NCBI RefSeq assembly: GCF_012927355.1
Contig: NZ_JABBGK010000003.1
Location: forward strand, 1-64,000
DNA from: Rhizobium terricola
Lineage (GTDB): Bacteria; Pseudomonadota; Alphaproteobacteria; Rhizobiales; Rhizobiaceae
Length of the DNA: 64,000 bases
Direction: 5' to 3'
Of this stretch, positions 19,307 through 29,678 are shown piece by piece. The notes under the pieces are model-generated. The model was not told the origin of the DNA and searched no databases. It was given only the letters and a program-made list of their open reading frames with translations. The translations under genes and the position numbers were made by a program. The number at the start of each line of letters is the position of its first letter. Positions within the stretch are counted from its first letter, which is position 1.

Positions 19307-20298
19307 CCACAGCGACGCGGGAATCCGAAACGCCAGAGGCACTCGACCACTTCCAGGAAAATGGATACTCGCCGTATCTATTCTTCAATTCCGAGGAATG
19401 GTCGCATTTCCGCGCCGACACGCCGCTGACGCTTACCGAGGACGAACTGCGCCGGCTGCGTTCGATCGACGACCCCATCGATCTCGACGAGGTCCGCCGC
19501 ATCTATCTTTCCCTGTCGCGCCTGCTCTCGGCGCATGTGGAGTCGTCACAGCTGCTGTTCGAACAGCGCAACCAGTTCCTTAGCACTTCAGGGCTTGCAA
19601 AGACGCCGTTCGTCATCGGCATCGCCGGTTCGGTGGCGGTCGGCAAGTCGACGACCGCCCGTATCCTGAAGGAGCTCCTGGCGCGCTGGCCGTCGAGCCC
19701 AAAGGTCGACCTCGTCACGACGGACGGTTTTCTTTATCCGAATGCCCATCTGGTCCGTCACAAGATGCTCAACCGCAAGGGGTTCCCGGAGAGCTACGAC
19801 ATCGGGGCGCTGCTGCGCTTCCTGTCAGCCATCAAGGCCGGTTTGCCGAACGTCAAGGCGCCCGCCTACTCGCACCTCACCTACGACGTGCTCCCGAACG
19901 AATTCAAGGTGGTCGACCGCCCGGACATCCTGATCTTCGAAGGCATCAACGTCCTGCAATCGCGTGATCTGCCGGCAGACGGCAAGATCGTTCCGATCGT
20001 TTCGGATTTCTTCGATTTTTCGATCTACATCGATGCGGACGAGGCGCTGATCCATCGCTGGTATGTCGACCGCTTCATGAAGCTTCGCCAGACGGCATTC
20101 CGCGATCCCAGCTCCTACTTCAATCGCTATGCGTCGATCAGCGAGGACGATGCGCTTGCCATCGCCGAGGACCTTTGGGCCAACATCAATCTGAAGAACC
20201 TGCGCGAAAACATCCTGCCGACGCGTCCGCGCGCCGATCTGATCCTGCGCAAGGGTGACAATCACCTGGTCGAGCAGGTTGCGCTGCGAAAACTGTAG
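19303..20298 (+). CDS. coaA: type I pantothenate kinase
   Basis: A 331-residue CoaA-type kinase that phosphorylates pantothenate, the committed step of coenzyme A synthesis. Walker A is GSVAVGKS (109-116), followed by DGFLYPN and the substrate-binding region. The start overlaps the hisE stop by four bases, so coaA is translationally coupled to the histidine operon, a family-typical arrangement in rhizobia. CoaE, the last enzyme of the same pathway, is encoded at 57867-58463. Confidence 0.96.
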   Translation: MTTATRESETPEALDHFQENGYSPYLFFNSEEWSHFRADTPLTLTEDELRRLRSIDDPIDLDEVRRIYLSLSRLLSAHVESSQLLFEQRNQFLSTSGLAKTPFVIGIAGSVAVGKSTTARILKELLARWPSSPKVDLVTTDGFLYPNAHLVRHKMLNRKGFPESYDIGALLRFLSAIKAGLPNVKAPAYSHLTYDVLPNEFKVVDRPDILIFEGINVLQSRDLPADGKIVPIVSDFFDFSIYIDADEALIHRWYVDRFMKLRQTAFRDPSSYFNRYASISEDDALAIAEDLWANINLKNLRENILPTRPRADLILRKGDNHLVEQVALRKL

Positions 20299-20324
20299 GC
20301 GATATATACCCGGCAATCGATTCA

Positions 20325-20336
20325 ATAGCGCGCTAT
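20325..20336. repeat. 12-bp palindrome between convergent coaA and alkB
   Basis: ATAGCGCGCTAT is a perfect palindrome in the 58-base spacer between the two stop codons. It lacks a T run, so a terminator role is weak. Confidence 0.35.
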
Positions 20337-20356
20337 ATGTCCGAGGGCCTGGGCCT

Positions 20357-20983
20357 TCACGGGTTGACACGACGCAGTGTCAAATTGATGCGGCCGCCAT
20401 TCTTCAGCAAGGTCGAGGTTGCCGGGTAGATCCGGTCTACGCCGTGGAAACACAGGCGCCCCTGCCCGCCGATCACGAACACATCGCCGCTCGAGAGCTT
20501 CAGCGACATGGTCGGGTCCTTGCGGTCAGTCCCTCCGACGCGGAAAAGACAGGAATTGCCGAGCGAAATCGAAACGACCGGCGCGTCGAAGTCCTTTTCA
20601 TCGCGATCCTGATGAAGTCCCATTCGGGCGCCGTCGTCATAGAAGTTGACGAGACAGGCCTCCGGCGGCTTGTCATAGCCTGAAACCTTTTCCCAGATCC
20701 CGAGCAAGGTTTCTGGAATGGCCGGCCACGGCTTGCCCGTCACCGGATGCGTGGATTGGTATCGATAACCGCGTTCACGGTCGGTCACCCAGCCGAGCGA
20801 TCCGCAATTGGTCATGCGAACCGACATCTCCTTTCCCGTGCCGGGCATTGCAGGCACGAAGAGCGGCGCTTCCGCCACGATCGCGCGGATCGTGGCGACC
20901 AGTTCCTCCTGGTCTTTCCGGTCGATGAGGTCCGGAAGATAGCGAAGACCTTCCGGCAGGGTACGCTTGGCTCTTTCGGGCAT
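20357..20983 (-). CDS. alkB: DNA oxidative demethylase AlkB
   Basis: A 208-residue Fe(II)/2-oxoglutarate dioxygenase that removes 1-methyladenine and 3-methylcytosine from DNA and RNA. The metal triad is H124-x-D126 (HQD) and H180, and the 2-oxoglutarate and substrate Arg motif RINLTLR is at 198-204. FYDDGARMGLHQDRDE and SLGNSCLFRVGG are family hallmarks. The gene follows the LysM gene on the minus strand after a 35-base gap. No Ada-type operator was recognised. Confidence 0.95.
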   Translation of the reverse strand: MPERAKRTLPEGLRYLPDLIDRKDQEELVATIRAIVAEAPLFVPAMPGTGKEMSVRMTNCGSLGWVTDRERGYRYQSTHPVTGKPWPAIPETLLGIWEKVSGYDKPPEACLVNFYDDGARMGLHQDRDEKDFDAPVVSISLGNSCLFRVGGTDRKDPTMSLKLSSGDVFVIGGQGRLCFHGVDRIYPATSTLLKNGGRINLTLRRVNP

Positions 20984-21018
20984 ATGCGGGGCCAGCGGCC
21001 GTCTCCTTTACCGTCCGG

Positions 21019-21489
21019 TCAGGCAAGATCCGGAATGCGCAGGACCTGACCCGGGTAGATCTTGTCGGGATGGGTCAGCATAGGCTTGTTCGCCTCGAAG
21101 ATCACGGTGTGTTTTGCACCTTTGCCCTTGCCGTAGTGCGCTTCAGCGATCTTCCAGAGGTTGTCGCCCTTCTTGACCGTATAGAAGACCGGCTCCTTGG
21201 CCGCGACAGGAGCCGCGGATGGCGTATCGGCAATCTTCAGCTCCCCGGCCTCGACCTTGGAGATGCCGAGCGTGTTGCCGACCGCGATGACGACCTTCTC
21301 GAAAGCCGACTGGTCCTTCACAACGCCAGTCAACACGACCTTGTCGTCGACAACCGCGACATCGACCTTGTCGGTGCCGAGATCATGCGAGGCGAGTTCC
21401 TTCTTCACGGCTTCGGCGTCCGGCGCCTCGTCGTCGGCTCCGATACCGAGTTTCTTTCCGGCACTCTTGATAAAGCTGAACAGACCCAT
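21019..21489 (-). CDS. BON and LysM domain protein (Kbp/YgaU-like)
   Basis: A 156-residue protein with an N-terminal BON domain (about residues 25-80) and a C-terminal LysM domain (about 104-153, FYTVKKGDNLWKIAEAHYG...PGQVLRIP). This is the architecture of E. coli YgaU, renamed Kbp, a cytoplasmic potassium-binding protein. No signal peptide is present, in keeping with that location despite the LysM name. Start at ATG 21489. Confidence 0.85.
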   Translation of the reverse strand: MGLFSFIKSAGKKLGIGADDEAPDAEAVKKELASHDLGTDKVDVAVVDDKVVLTGVVKDQSAFEKVVIAVGNTLGISKVEAGELKIADTPSAAPVAAKEPVFYTVKKGDNLWKIAEAHYGKGKGAKHTVIFEANKPMLTHPDKIYPGQVLRIPDLA

Positions 21490-21592
21490 GAGACTTTCCT
21501 TTCCGCTGTGTGAGGCTCAAGATGAAGCCACTCCACAACAAAGCACAAGCAATTATCTAAAATATGTCGTGCTATATTAGGTCGCACCTGGC

Positions 21593-22030
21593 CTATTGAT
21601 CGCCTCCAGGACGCCCACGCATCTTCTTGACTTCCGACCGTCCCGACTTCTCCTTGAGCCGGCGTTCGACGGACCCCTTGGTTGGCTTTGTCTTCTTGCG
21701 CGGCGGTGGCGGCGGAGCGGCAGCAGCCAGGATCAGTTCCTTCAGACGCTCCCGCGCGTCCTCGCGATTGCGGTCCTGGCTGCGAAAACGGCTGGACTCG
21801 ATCATGAGGATGCCCTCCTTCGAGACCCGACGCCCGGCAAGTTTCAGGGCATTCTGCCTGATGCGGTCGGTGAGGGCCGGTGAGCCGGCGATGTTGAAGA
21901 ACAACTGGACCGCGGTCGCCACCTTGTTGACGTTCTGACCGCCCGGCCCGCCTGCCAGGACGAATTGCTCCGTCAGTTCCCAGCCGGCAATGGTGATGCG
22001 GTCGTTGATGTAAAGTGGATCGCTGGCCAT
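21593..22030 (-). CDS. arfB: alternative ribosome-rescue factor ArfB (YaeJ)
   Basis: A 145-residue stand-alone release-factor-like peptidyl-tRNA hydrolase. GGPGGQNVNK (GGQ at 30-32) is the catalytic loop, and the basic C-terminal tail (KKTKPTKGSVERRLKEKSGRS region) is the part that inserts into the empty mRNA channel of stalled ribosomes. The ATG at 22030 gives MASDPLYINDRI, close to homologues; an ATG nine codons earlier is less likely. Confidence 0.92.
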   Translation of the reverse strand: MASDPLYINDRITIAGWELTEQFVLAGGPGGQNVNKVATAVQLFFNIAGSPALTDRIRQNALKLAGRRVSKEGILMIESSRFRSQDRNREDARERLKELILAAAAPPPPPRKKTKPTKGSVERRLKEKSGRSEVKKMRGRPGGDQ

Positions 22031-22080
22031 GGTCTGTCTCCGTGAGTTCTCTTTCATATCCGAACGTCAGGGAAAACAAA

Positions 22081-22111
22081 AAACCCGGCGGAGCGATCCG
22101 CCGGGTTTTTT
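22081..22111. terminator. rho-independent terminator of pckA
   Basis: A 12-bp perfect stem (22081-22092 with 22097-22108) with loop GCGA. On the minus strand it is followed by a T-rich run just past the pckA stop, and T residues on the plus side make it usable in both directions. Confidence 0.9.
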
Positions 22112-22131
22112 CTTTGGCTCTCGCGCCGTCG

Positions 22132-23742
<1,611 letters not shown>

Positions 23743-24072
23743 GAGCGCGCATCCTCTAGTTAATACAAAGTGACGGTGAATTTCCGGGAACCTAGTGTCC
23801 GGGTTTTCAAAACGCAAGAAGCTTGCGCAAAAATAATCAATAATATCAAATAATTAATCGATTTAAATCGAAATATGTATTTTTAAATCGGTTTACAAAG
23901 GTGCGATCGACCTGTCCAAAGGCGCGCCTGAGGCCCCCGTCGGCAACGCCCCCTTTATCTTTGCCACAATTTGTTCCACCTTTATCCTCAATAAGCGCAT
24001 GCTCAATGTCGCCACACCCTGGGCTGGGAACTTTACCAGGAGCAGCGCTTAATGATGACGGAGACCAACACC
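23743..24072. promoter_or_regulatory. pckA-chvI divergent control region with AT-rich palindrome
   Basis: A 330-base spacer with no gene. Its middle is strikingly AT-rich compared with the surroundings and contains a perfect 14-bp palindrome at 23858-23871 (TCGATTTAAATCGA), then a second TTTAAATCG-like half at 23883-23891. A stem around AAGCTTGCGCAA lies on the pckA side. It is a likely binding region for a regulator of one or both genes; ChvI is the obvious candidate, but the motif was not matched to a published ChvI site. Confidence 0.5.
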
Positions 24073-24795
24073 ATGCAGACGATCGCGCTCGTAGACGACG
24101 ACCGCAATATTCTCACTTCGGTGTCGATTGCGCTCGAAGCGGAAGGATACAAGGTCGAGACCTATACCGACGGCGTCTCGGCGCTGGACGGACTGCTCGC
24201 ACGACCGCCGCAACTCGCCATCTTCGACATCAAGATGCCCCGCATGGACGGGATGGAACTCCTGCGCCGGCTGCGTCAGAAGTCGGATCTGCCGGTCATC
24301 TTCCTCACGTCGAAGGATGAAGAGATCGACGAACTGTTCGGCCTGAAGATGGGCGCGGATGACTTCATCACCAAGCCGTTCTCGCAACGCCTGCTGGTCG
24401 AACGGGTGAAGGCGATCCTGCGGCGTGCGGCGAGCCGCGAGAGCCTTGCCGCCGGCGGTCCCGCCAAGGCCGGCGCCGAACAGCAGGCCCGCACGCTCGA
24501 GCGTGGACAGTTGGTCATGGACCAGGAACGCCATACCTGCACATGGAAGGGTGATCCGGTCACGCTGACCGTCACCGAATTCCTGATCCTGCAGTCGCTG
24601 GCGCAGCGTCCGGGGGTCGTGAAGAGCCGCGACGCGTTGATGGATGCGGCCTATGACGAGCAGGTCTATGTCGACGACCGCACAATCGACAGCCACATCA
24701 AGCGCCTGCGCAAAAAGTTCAAGATGGTCGATACCGACTTCGACATGATTGAAACACTCTATGGAGTGGGCTACCGCTTCCGCGAAGCAGCGTGA
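24073..24795 (+). CDS. chvI: response regulator ChvI
   Basis: A 240-residue OmpR-type regulator, nearly invariant in rhizobia. The receiver starts [16 protein letters not shown] with phospho-acceptor D52 in [10 protein letters not shown], and the C-terminal winged helix ends with [10 protein letters not shown]. With ChvG it forms the acid/envelope-stress system controlling exopolysaccharide, motility and host interaction. ATG 24073 has GGAG nine bases upstream and matches known N-termini; ATG codons at 24052 and 24055 would add six or seven residues and also have a possible ribosome site. Confidence 0.96.
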   Translation: MQTIALVDDDRNILTSVSIALEAEGYKVETYTDGVSALDGLLARPPQLAIFDIKMPRMDGMELLRRLRQKSDLPVIFLTSKDEEIDELFGLKMGADDFITKPFSQRLLVERVKAILRRAASRESLAAGGPAKAGAEQQARTLERGQLVMDQERHTCTWKGDPVTLTVTEFLILQSLAQRPGVVKSRDALMDAAYDEQVYVDDRTIDSHIKRLRKKFKMVDTDFDMIETLYGVGYRFREAA

Positions 24796-24841
24796 ACGCC
24801 GCCATGACCGGGATAAGCCCGGTCCGGCAAAAGGGTTGAGC

Positions 24842-26623
24842 TTGGTCAAGCAAGTTACCGACGGAACTATCGACGAACTGGACAGCCTGAGCGAACAGCG
24901 CCGTTTCCCGGTACACCCCTTCACGCTGGTGCGCCGGATCTTCGGCCATGCCCTGTTCTCCAGCCTGACGCGCCGGATCGTGTTCTTCAATCTCGCCGCG
25001 CTCATCGTGCTGGTCGGCGGGATCATGTATCTCAACCAGTTTCGCGAGGGACTGATCGATGCCCGCGTGGAAAGCCTGCTCACCCAGGGAGAGATCATCG
25101 CCGGGGCGATTTCGGCTTCGGCCTCGGTCGATACAAATTCGATCACCATCGACCCGCAGAAACTTCTCGAATTGCAGGCTGGCCAGAGCATCACGCCGGT
25201 TCCGAACGACGAGGACCTCGAGTTCCCGATCAATCCGGAACGCGTCGCTCCGGTGCTGCGCCGGCTGATTTCGCCGACCCGCACGCGTGCCCGACTGTTC
25301 GACGCAGACGCCAACCTGCTACTCGATTCGCGCCACCTCTATTCACGCGGCCAGGTGCTCCGTTTCGATCTGCCGCCGGTGGAAAACGAGAATTCGGGCA
25401 TCACCGACTGGGTCGCGCGCATCTTCAACACGATCCTCCAGCCCTCGAACCTGCCCGTCTACAAGGAAGCGCCGGGCGGCGACGGATCGATTTATCCGGA
25501 AGTCATGAATGCGCTGACCGGCGTGCGCGGCGCAGTCGTGCGCGTGACCGACCAGAGCGAGCTCATCGTTTCGGTCGCGGTACCAGTCCAGCGCTTCCGC
25601 GCCGTCCTCGGCGTGCTGCTGCTTTCCACGCAGGCGGGCGACATCGACAAGATCGTCCATGCGGAGCGTCTTGCGATCCTGCGCGTCTTCGGCGTCGCGA
25701 CGCTCGTCAATATCGTCGTTTCGCTCCTTTTGTCCTCCACCATCGCCAACCCGCTGCGACGCCTGGCAGCGGCGGCCATCCGCGTTCGACGTGGGGCGAA
25801 GGAACGCGAGGAGATTCCGGACTTTTCCGCGCGTCAGGACGAAATCGGCAACCTGTCCGTTGCGCTCCGCGAAATGACCACCGCGCTTTACGACCGGATC
25901 GATGCGATCGAAAGCTTTGCGGCGGATGTCAGCCACGAACTCAAGAATCCCCTCACGTCGCTACGCAGCGCCGTCGAGACCCTGCCGCTCGCCAAGAACG
26001 ATCAGTCTCGGCAGCGGCTCATGGACGTCATCCAGCACGACGTTCGCCGCCTCGACCGACTGATCAGCGACATCTCGGACGCTTCCCGTCTCGATGCAGA
26101 GCTCGCGCGAAGCGATGCCAAACCGGTGGACCTGGAGGTGCTGCTGTCCAGCCTTGTCGAGGTATCGCGCCAGATCCGCAGCACCAAGAAGCCGGTTGAG
26201 CTCGAATACGTGATCGACCAGAAGCCGGGCACCAAGGCGCGTTTTGTCGTCAACGGCCACGACTTGCGACTCGGCCAGATCATCACCAACCTGATCGAGA
26301 ACGCGCGCTCCTTCGTGCCGGAGATTGGTGGCAAGATTACCGTCAGGCTGTCGCGGACCAAGAGCCGCTGCCTCGTCCAGGTGGAGGACAACGGTCCAGG
26401 GATCCAGGCGGAAGACATCGACCGGATCTTTGAGCGGTTCTATACAGACCGGCCGGAAGGAGAAGGTTTCGGCCAGAACTCGGGCCTGGGGCTGTCCATC
26501 AGCCGGCAGATCGCCGAAGCGCATGGCGGCACGCTGAAAGCAGAGAACGTATTCGAAGCCGGCACCGGCCGGAGGCTCGGCGCCCGCTTCATCCTGGCCC
26601 TGCCCGTCGAGGCCGCATCTTGA
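24842..26623 (+). CDS. chvG: sensor histidine kinase ChvG (ExoS)
   Basis: A 593-residue kinase. TM1 is at about 45-65 and is followed by a periplasmic domain, a second TM segment (VFGVATLVNIVVSLLL), a HAMP domain, and the kinase core with H365 in ADVSHELKNPL and ATPase motifs VEDNGPG and GLGLSISRQI. The periplasmic domain is where the ExoR repressor acts in Sinorhizobium (family knowledge). TTG at 24842 is chosen because AAGGG lies just before it and the length agrees with ExoS/ChvG; upstream ATG codons would overlap chvI. The stop overlaps the hprK start by four bases. Confidence 0.94.
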   Translation: MVKQVTDGTIDELDSLSEQRRFPVHPFTLVRRIFGHALFSSLTRRIVFFNLAALIVLVGGIMYLNQFREGLIDARVESLLTQGEIIAGAISASASVDTNSITIDPQKLLELQAGQSITPVPNDEDLEFPINPERVAPVLRRLISPTRTRARLFDADANLLLDSRHLYSRGQVLRFDLPPVENENSGITDWVARIFNTILQPSNLPVYKEAPGGDGSIYPEVMNALTGVRGAVVRVTDQSELIVSVAVPVQRFRAVLGVLLLSTQAGDIDKIVHAERLAILRVFGVATLVNIVVSLLLSSTIANPLRRLAAAAIRVRRGAKEREEIPDFSARQDEIGNLSVALREMTTALYDRIDAIESFAADVSHELKNPLTSLRSAVETLPLAKNDQSRQRLMDVIQHDVRRLDRLISDISDASRLDAELARSDAKPVDLEVLLSSLVEVSRQIRSTKKPVELEYVIDQKPGTKARFVVNGHDLRLGQIITNLIENARSFVPEIGGKITVRLSRTKSRCLVQVEDNGPGIQAEDIDRIFERFYTDRPEGEGFGQNSGLGLSISRQIAEAHGGTLKAENVFEAGTGRRLGARFILALPVEAAS

Positions 26624-27078
26624 GCGGCGCGCCCGCCAATGTCCATGGAACGGCAATTGTCGTGGGAACGACCGGCCTGATTTTCCTCGGTCCTTCGGGA
26701 TCCGGAAAGTCAATCCTGGCCTTCGACTGCCTCTGCGAGGCGCGTTCGGCAGGCCAGTTCGCGGCGCTCGTCTCCGACGACCGGGTTCTGATCAGTCGAT
26801 ACGGCGACTGCGTAGTGGCGACGCGTCCGAACCAGATCAAGGACCTTATCGAACTGCGGCATGCGGGCATCGGCCGTTTCCGCAGTATTCCCCGCACCGT
26901 ACTCTCCTATGCCGTGCTGCCGATCAACCGGGAAACAGCCGACCGGCTGCCCCCTGAAAATGCACGCGTGGCGCTCTGCCGCGACACTACCCTGCCGGCA
27001 ATCCACCTCCCCACCGATGTGCGCTTGCCTTTTGCCTTCATAAATGCCTTGATCGGCGCCGAGGTGCCTCTGATATAG
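26620..27078 (+). CDS. hprK: short HPr kinase/phosphorylase
   Basis: A 152-residue protein equivalent to only the C-terminal catalytic half of Firmicutes HprK. The Walker A loop is GPSGSGKS (24-31), and LVSDDRVLI and the LPTDVRLP region near the end are conserved. It lacks the N-terminal domain, as is usual in alphaproteobacteria. It phosphorylates HPr on its regulatory Ser. The start is TTG at 26620, overlapping the chvG stop (TTGA); no in-frame ATG exists nearby. Being co-transcribed with chvG and followed by EIIA and HPr ties carbon/nitrogen phosphotransfer signalling to the ChvG/I system. Confidence 0.92.
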   Translation: MSGAPANVHGTAIVVGTTGLIFLGPSGSGKSILAFDCLCEARSAGQFAALVSDDRVLISRYGDCVVATRPNQIKDLIELRHAGIGRFRSIPRTVLSYAVLPINRETADRLPPENARVALCRDTTLPAIHLPTDVRLPFAFINALIGAEVPLI

Positions 27079-27207
27079 GCACATTCAACTTAGTTTGCGC
27101 TTGAACTTCGGATTTTCATCGCCAAGATGGCGTCCCACTCATGGACGAAATTGCTGCGTTGCGTTATTTCCGCCAACAGTTCGCGCAGCCAAAGGGGCAG
27201 TAGAAGA

Positions 27208-27609
27208 ATGATCGGACTTGTGCTTGTCACTCATGGCAAGCTGGCTGAAGAATTTCAGCATGCAGTGGAACATGTCGTCGGACCGCAGAAATTCATCGAA
27301 ACCGTCTGTATCGGTCCCGATGACGACATGGATCAGCGTCGACAGGATATTCTCGACGCCGTCATGCGTGCCGATGACGGTCACGGCGTCATCATTCTGA
27401 CCGACATGTTCGGCGGTACACCGTCCAATCTCGCCATCTCCGTGATGAACACCGGTCGCATCGAGGTCATCGCCGGCGTGAACCTGCCGATGCTGATCAA
27501 GCTCGCAGGCGTTCGCGGAGAAAACGACATGGAAAAAGCCCTTGTCGACGCGTCCGACGCCGGGCGGAAATATATCAATGTTGCCAGCCGCGTGCTCAGC
27601 GGCAAGTGA
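27208..27609 (+). CDS. PTS mannose-type EIIA component (ManX/EIIA-Man)
   Basis: A 133-residue EIIA domain of the mannose/fructose family. The phospho-accepting His is H9 in LVLVTHGKLAEEF, and ILTDMFGGTPSNLA is the family hallmark. No EIIB or membrane EIIC/EIID is encoded near, so it most likely works as a regulatory phospho-carrier in the sugar-independent PTS of rhizobia (PtsP-HPr-PtsN/ManX). ATG 27208 is preceded by AGAAGA. It lies 129 bases after hprK and 19 bases before HPr. Confidence 0.92.
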   Translation: MIGLVLVTHGKLAEEFQHAVEHVVGPQKFIETVCIGPDDDMDQRRQDILDAVMRADDGHGVIILTDMFGGTPSNLAISVMNTGRIEVIAGVNLPMLIKLAGVRGENDMEKALVDASDAGRKYINVASRVLSGK

Positions 27610-27628
27610 CCGTCTCGAAAGTCCCTCC

Positions 27629-27901
27629 ATGTCGAATTCCCGGGAACTGCTGATCATAAACAAACGCGGCCTTCACGCTCGTGCATCCGCAAAGTTCGTG
27701 CAGACGGTCAGCGGCTATGATGCGATGGTTCACGTGACAAAGGATGGGACCACCGTGGGCGGTACATCGATCATGGGACTGATGATGCTGGCGGCGAGCC
27801 CTGGCTGCACAATTCACGTCAGCGCATCCGGAAGGCAGGCTGAAGACGTACTTCAGGCACTTGAAGCGCTCGTAGGCGACAAATTCGGCGAAGAGATCTG
27901 A
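27629..27901 (+). CDS. ptsH: phosphocarrier protein HPr (NPr-like)
   Basis: A 90-residue HPr. The EI/PEP-dependent site is H16 in GLHARAS and the HprK target Ser is S47 in GGTSIMGLMML, so both phosphorylation sites are intact. In rhizobia this protein conveys carbon and nitrogen signals rather than importing sugars. The ribosome site is weak (only a pyrimidine-rich stretch before the ATG), suggesting coupling to the upstream EIIA gene. A terminator follows at 27919-27944. Confidence 0.93.
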   Translation: MSNSRELLIINKRGLHARASAKFVQTVSGYDAMVHVTKDGTTVGGTSIMGLMMLAASPGCTIHVSASGRQAEDVLQALEALVGDKFGEEI

Positions 27902-27918
27902 TCGCAACCAAACATATA

Positions 27919-27944
27919 AAGACATAAGGACTTCTTTATGTCTT
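27919..27944 (+). terminator. terminator of the chvI-ptsH transcription unit
   Basis: AAGACATAA (27919-27927) and TTATGTCTT (27936-27944) form a perfect 9-bp, AT-rich stem with an eight-base loop, followed by CTTCTTG. The T run is interrupted, so termination may be partial. Confidence 0.55.
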
Positions 27945-27970
27945 CTTGCCATCCGTAACGATCCCTGCTA

Positions 27971-28039
27971 GATCCGGATCAGAAACCCGTCTTTTGCAGA
28001 GGGGCCATCAATGGCGCTTGTCTCGCATCCGATCCGGAA
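27971..28039 (+). promoter_or_regulatory. repeated GATCCGGA elements upstream of ahcY
   Basis: GATCCGGATC (27971-27980) is a perfect 10-bp palindrome and GATCCGGAA recurs at 28031-28039, sixty bases later, both within the 178-base ahcY leader. They may be operator copies for a methionine-cycle regulator; this is inference. No known SAM or SAH riboswitch fold was recognised. Confidence 0.3.
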
Positions 28040-28079
28040 CCCGATATTGCGCTGACATCATCCTAGCCGGGAGAATTCC

Positions 28080-29480
28080 ATGAGCACTCAAAACGACTAC
28101 ATCGTCGCGGACATTGGCCTTGCCGATTTCGGCCGCAAGGAAATTGCCATCGCCGAAACCGAAATGCCGGGCCTGATGTCCTGCCGTGCCGAATTCGGCG
28201 CCGCGCAGCCGCTGAAGGGCGCCCGCATCACCGGCTCGCTGCACATGACGATCCAGACCGCCGTCCTGATCGAGACGCTGGTCGCCCTCGGCGCGGAAGT
28301 GCGCTGGGCATCGTGCAATATCTTCTCGACGCAGGATCACGCAGCCGCCGCGATCGCGGCCGCCGGCATTCCCGTCTTTGCGATCAAGGGTGAGAGCCTG
28401 ATCCAGTATTGGGAATACACCGACAAGATCTTCCAGTGGGCCGACGGCGGCGTGTCCAACATGATCCTCGACGATGGCGGTGACGCCACCATGTACATCC
28501 TCCTCGGTGCGCGCGCCGAAGCTGGCGAGAATGTGCTGTCCAATCCGGGTTCCGAAGAAGAAGAGATCCTGTTCGCCCAGATCAAGAAGCGTCTTGCCGC
28601 ATCGCCGGGCTGGTTCACCAAGCAGCGCGACGCAATCAAGGGCGTGACCGAAGAGACCACGACCGGCGTGCATCGTCTCTATGAGCTTTCCAAGAAGGGC
28701 CTGCTCCCCTTCCCGGCCATCAACGTCAACGACTCGGTCACCAAGTCGAAGTTCGACAACAAGTACGGCTGCAAGGAGTCCCTCGTCGACGGTATTCGCC
28801 GCGGCACGGACGTGATGATGGCCGGCAAGGTCGCCGTCGTCTGCGGCTATGGCGACGTTGGCAAGGGTTCCGCCGCTTCGCTGCGCGGTGCGGGCGCCCG
28901 CGTGAAGGTCACCGAGGTTGACCCGATCTGCGCGCTTCAGGCTGCAATGGACGGTTTCGAAGTCGTCACGCTCGAGGACGTCGTTTCCTCTGCCGACATC
29001 TTCATCACCACCACCGGCAACAAGGATGTCATCCGCATCGAGCACATGCGCGCGATGAAGGACATGGCCATCGTCGGCAACATCGGTCACTTCGACAACG
29101 AGATCCAGGTTGCCGCGCTGCGTAACCTGAAGTGGACCAACGTCAAGCCGCAGGTCGACATGATCGAGTTCGCCGGCGGCAACCGCATGATCCTGCTTTC
29201 GGAAGGCCGCCTGCTCAACCTCGGCAATGCGACCGGCCACCCGTCCTTCGTAATGTCGGCCTCGTTCACCAACCAGGTTCTGGCCCAGATCGAGCTCTAC
29301 ACGAAGCCCGGCCAGTACAAGAACGAAGTCTATGTGCTGCCGAAGCACCTTGATGAGAAGGTTGCTCGCCTGCATCTCGAAAAGCTCGGCGTTAAGCTCA
29401 CCGAGCTCTCGGAAGAACAGGCTGCCTATATCGGCGTCACGCCGCAGGGTCCGTTCAAGGCAGACCACTACCGCTATTGA
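28080..29480 (+). CDS. ahcY: adenosylhomocysteinase
   Basis: A 466-residue S-adenosylhomocysteine hydrolase. It removes the methyltransferase by-product SAH as adenosine and homocysteine using tightly bound NAD. Visible are the NAD-binding [17 protein letters not shown], the catalytic region [24 protein letters not shown], and the C-terminal [10 protein letters not shown] clear ribosome site (GGGAG) precedes the ATG. It has its own leader and a strong terminator, so it appears monocistronic. Confidence 0.98.
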   Translation: MSTQNDYIVADIGLADFGRKEIAIAETEMPGLMSCRAEFGAAQPLKGARITGSLHMTIQTAVLIETLVALGAEVRWASCNIFSTQDHAAAAIAAAGIPVFAIKGESLIQYWEYTDKIFQWADGGVSNMILDDGGDATMYILLGARAEAGENVLSNPGSEEEEILFAQIKKRLAASPGWFTKQRDAIKGVTEETTTGVHRLYELSKKGLLPFPAINVNDSVTKSKFDNKYGCKESLVDGIRRGTDVMMAGKVAVVCGYGDVGKGSAASLRGAGARVKVTEVDPICALQAAMDGFEVVTLEDVVSSADIFITTTGNKDVIRIEHMRAMKDMAIVGNIGHFDNEIQVAALRNLKWTNVKPQVDMIEFAGGNRMILLSEGRLLNLGNATGHPSFVMSASFTNQVLAQIELYTKPGQYKNEVYVLPKHLDEKVARLHLEKLGVKLTELSEEQAAYIGVTPQGPFKADHYRY

Positions 29481-29510
29481 TATTCTTCTGGATATCTACA
29501 AAACCTAGTA

Positions 29511-29543
29511 GCCGCGGCCTTGACAAAGGCCGCGGCTTCTTTT
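29511..29543 (+). terminator. rho-independent terminator of ahcY
   Basis: GCCGCGGCCT (29511-29520) pairs with AGGCCGCGGC (29527-29536) around TGACAA, followed by TTCTTTTTT. A textbook terminator, 31 bases after the stop. Confidence 0.93.
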
Positions 29544-29678
29544 TTGGGCCCGACCCTTCCCGGGGATTCCCTAAGGCAGTATTGTTTTAGAACTTGATTC
29601 GTGGCCCGCCATCAGGTGCGCCCACGGAATGGGATGTCTTGTCGACGATGCGGCACATAGGACGGAGACAGACCGAGG

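Noticed and set aside
27724..27739. A parS-like GTTCACGTGACAA in the HPr gene
   Set aside because: Three mismatches to the 16-bp consensus and no conserved palindrome beyond the E-box-like core; likely coding coincidence.
27945..28079. A SAM/SAH riboswitch in the ahcY leader
   Set aside because: I could not fold the region into any known SAH, SAM-II or SAM/SAH consensus; only short repeats are visible.
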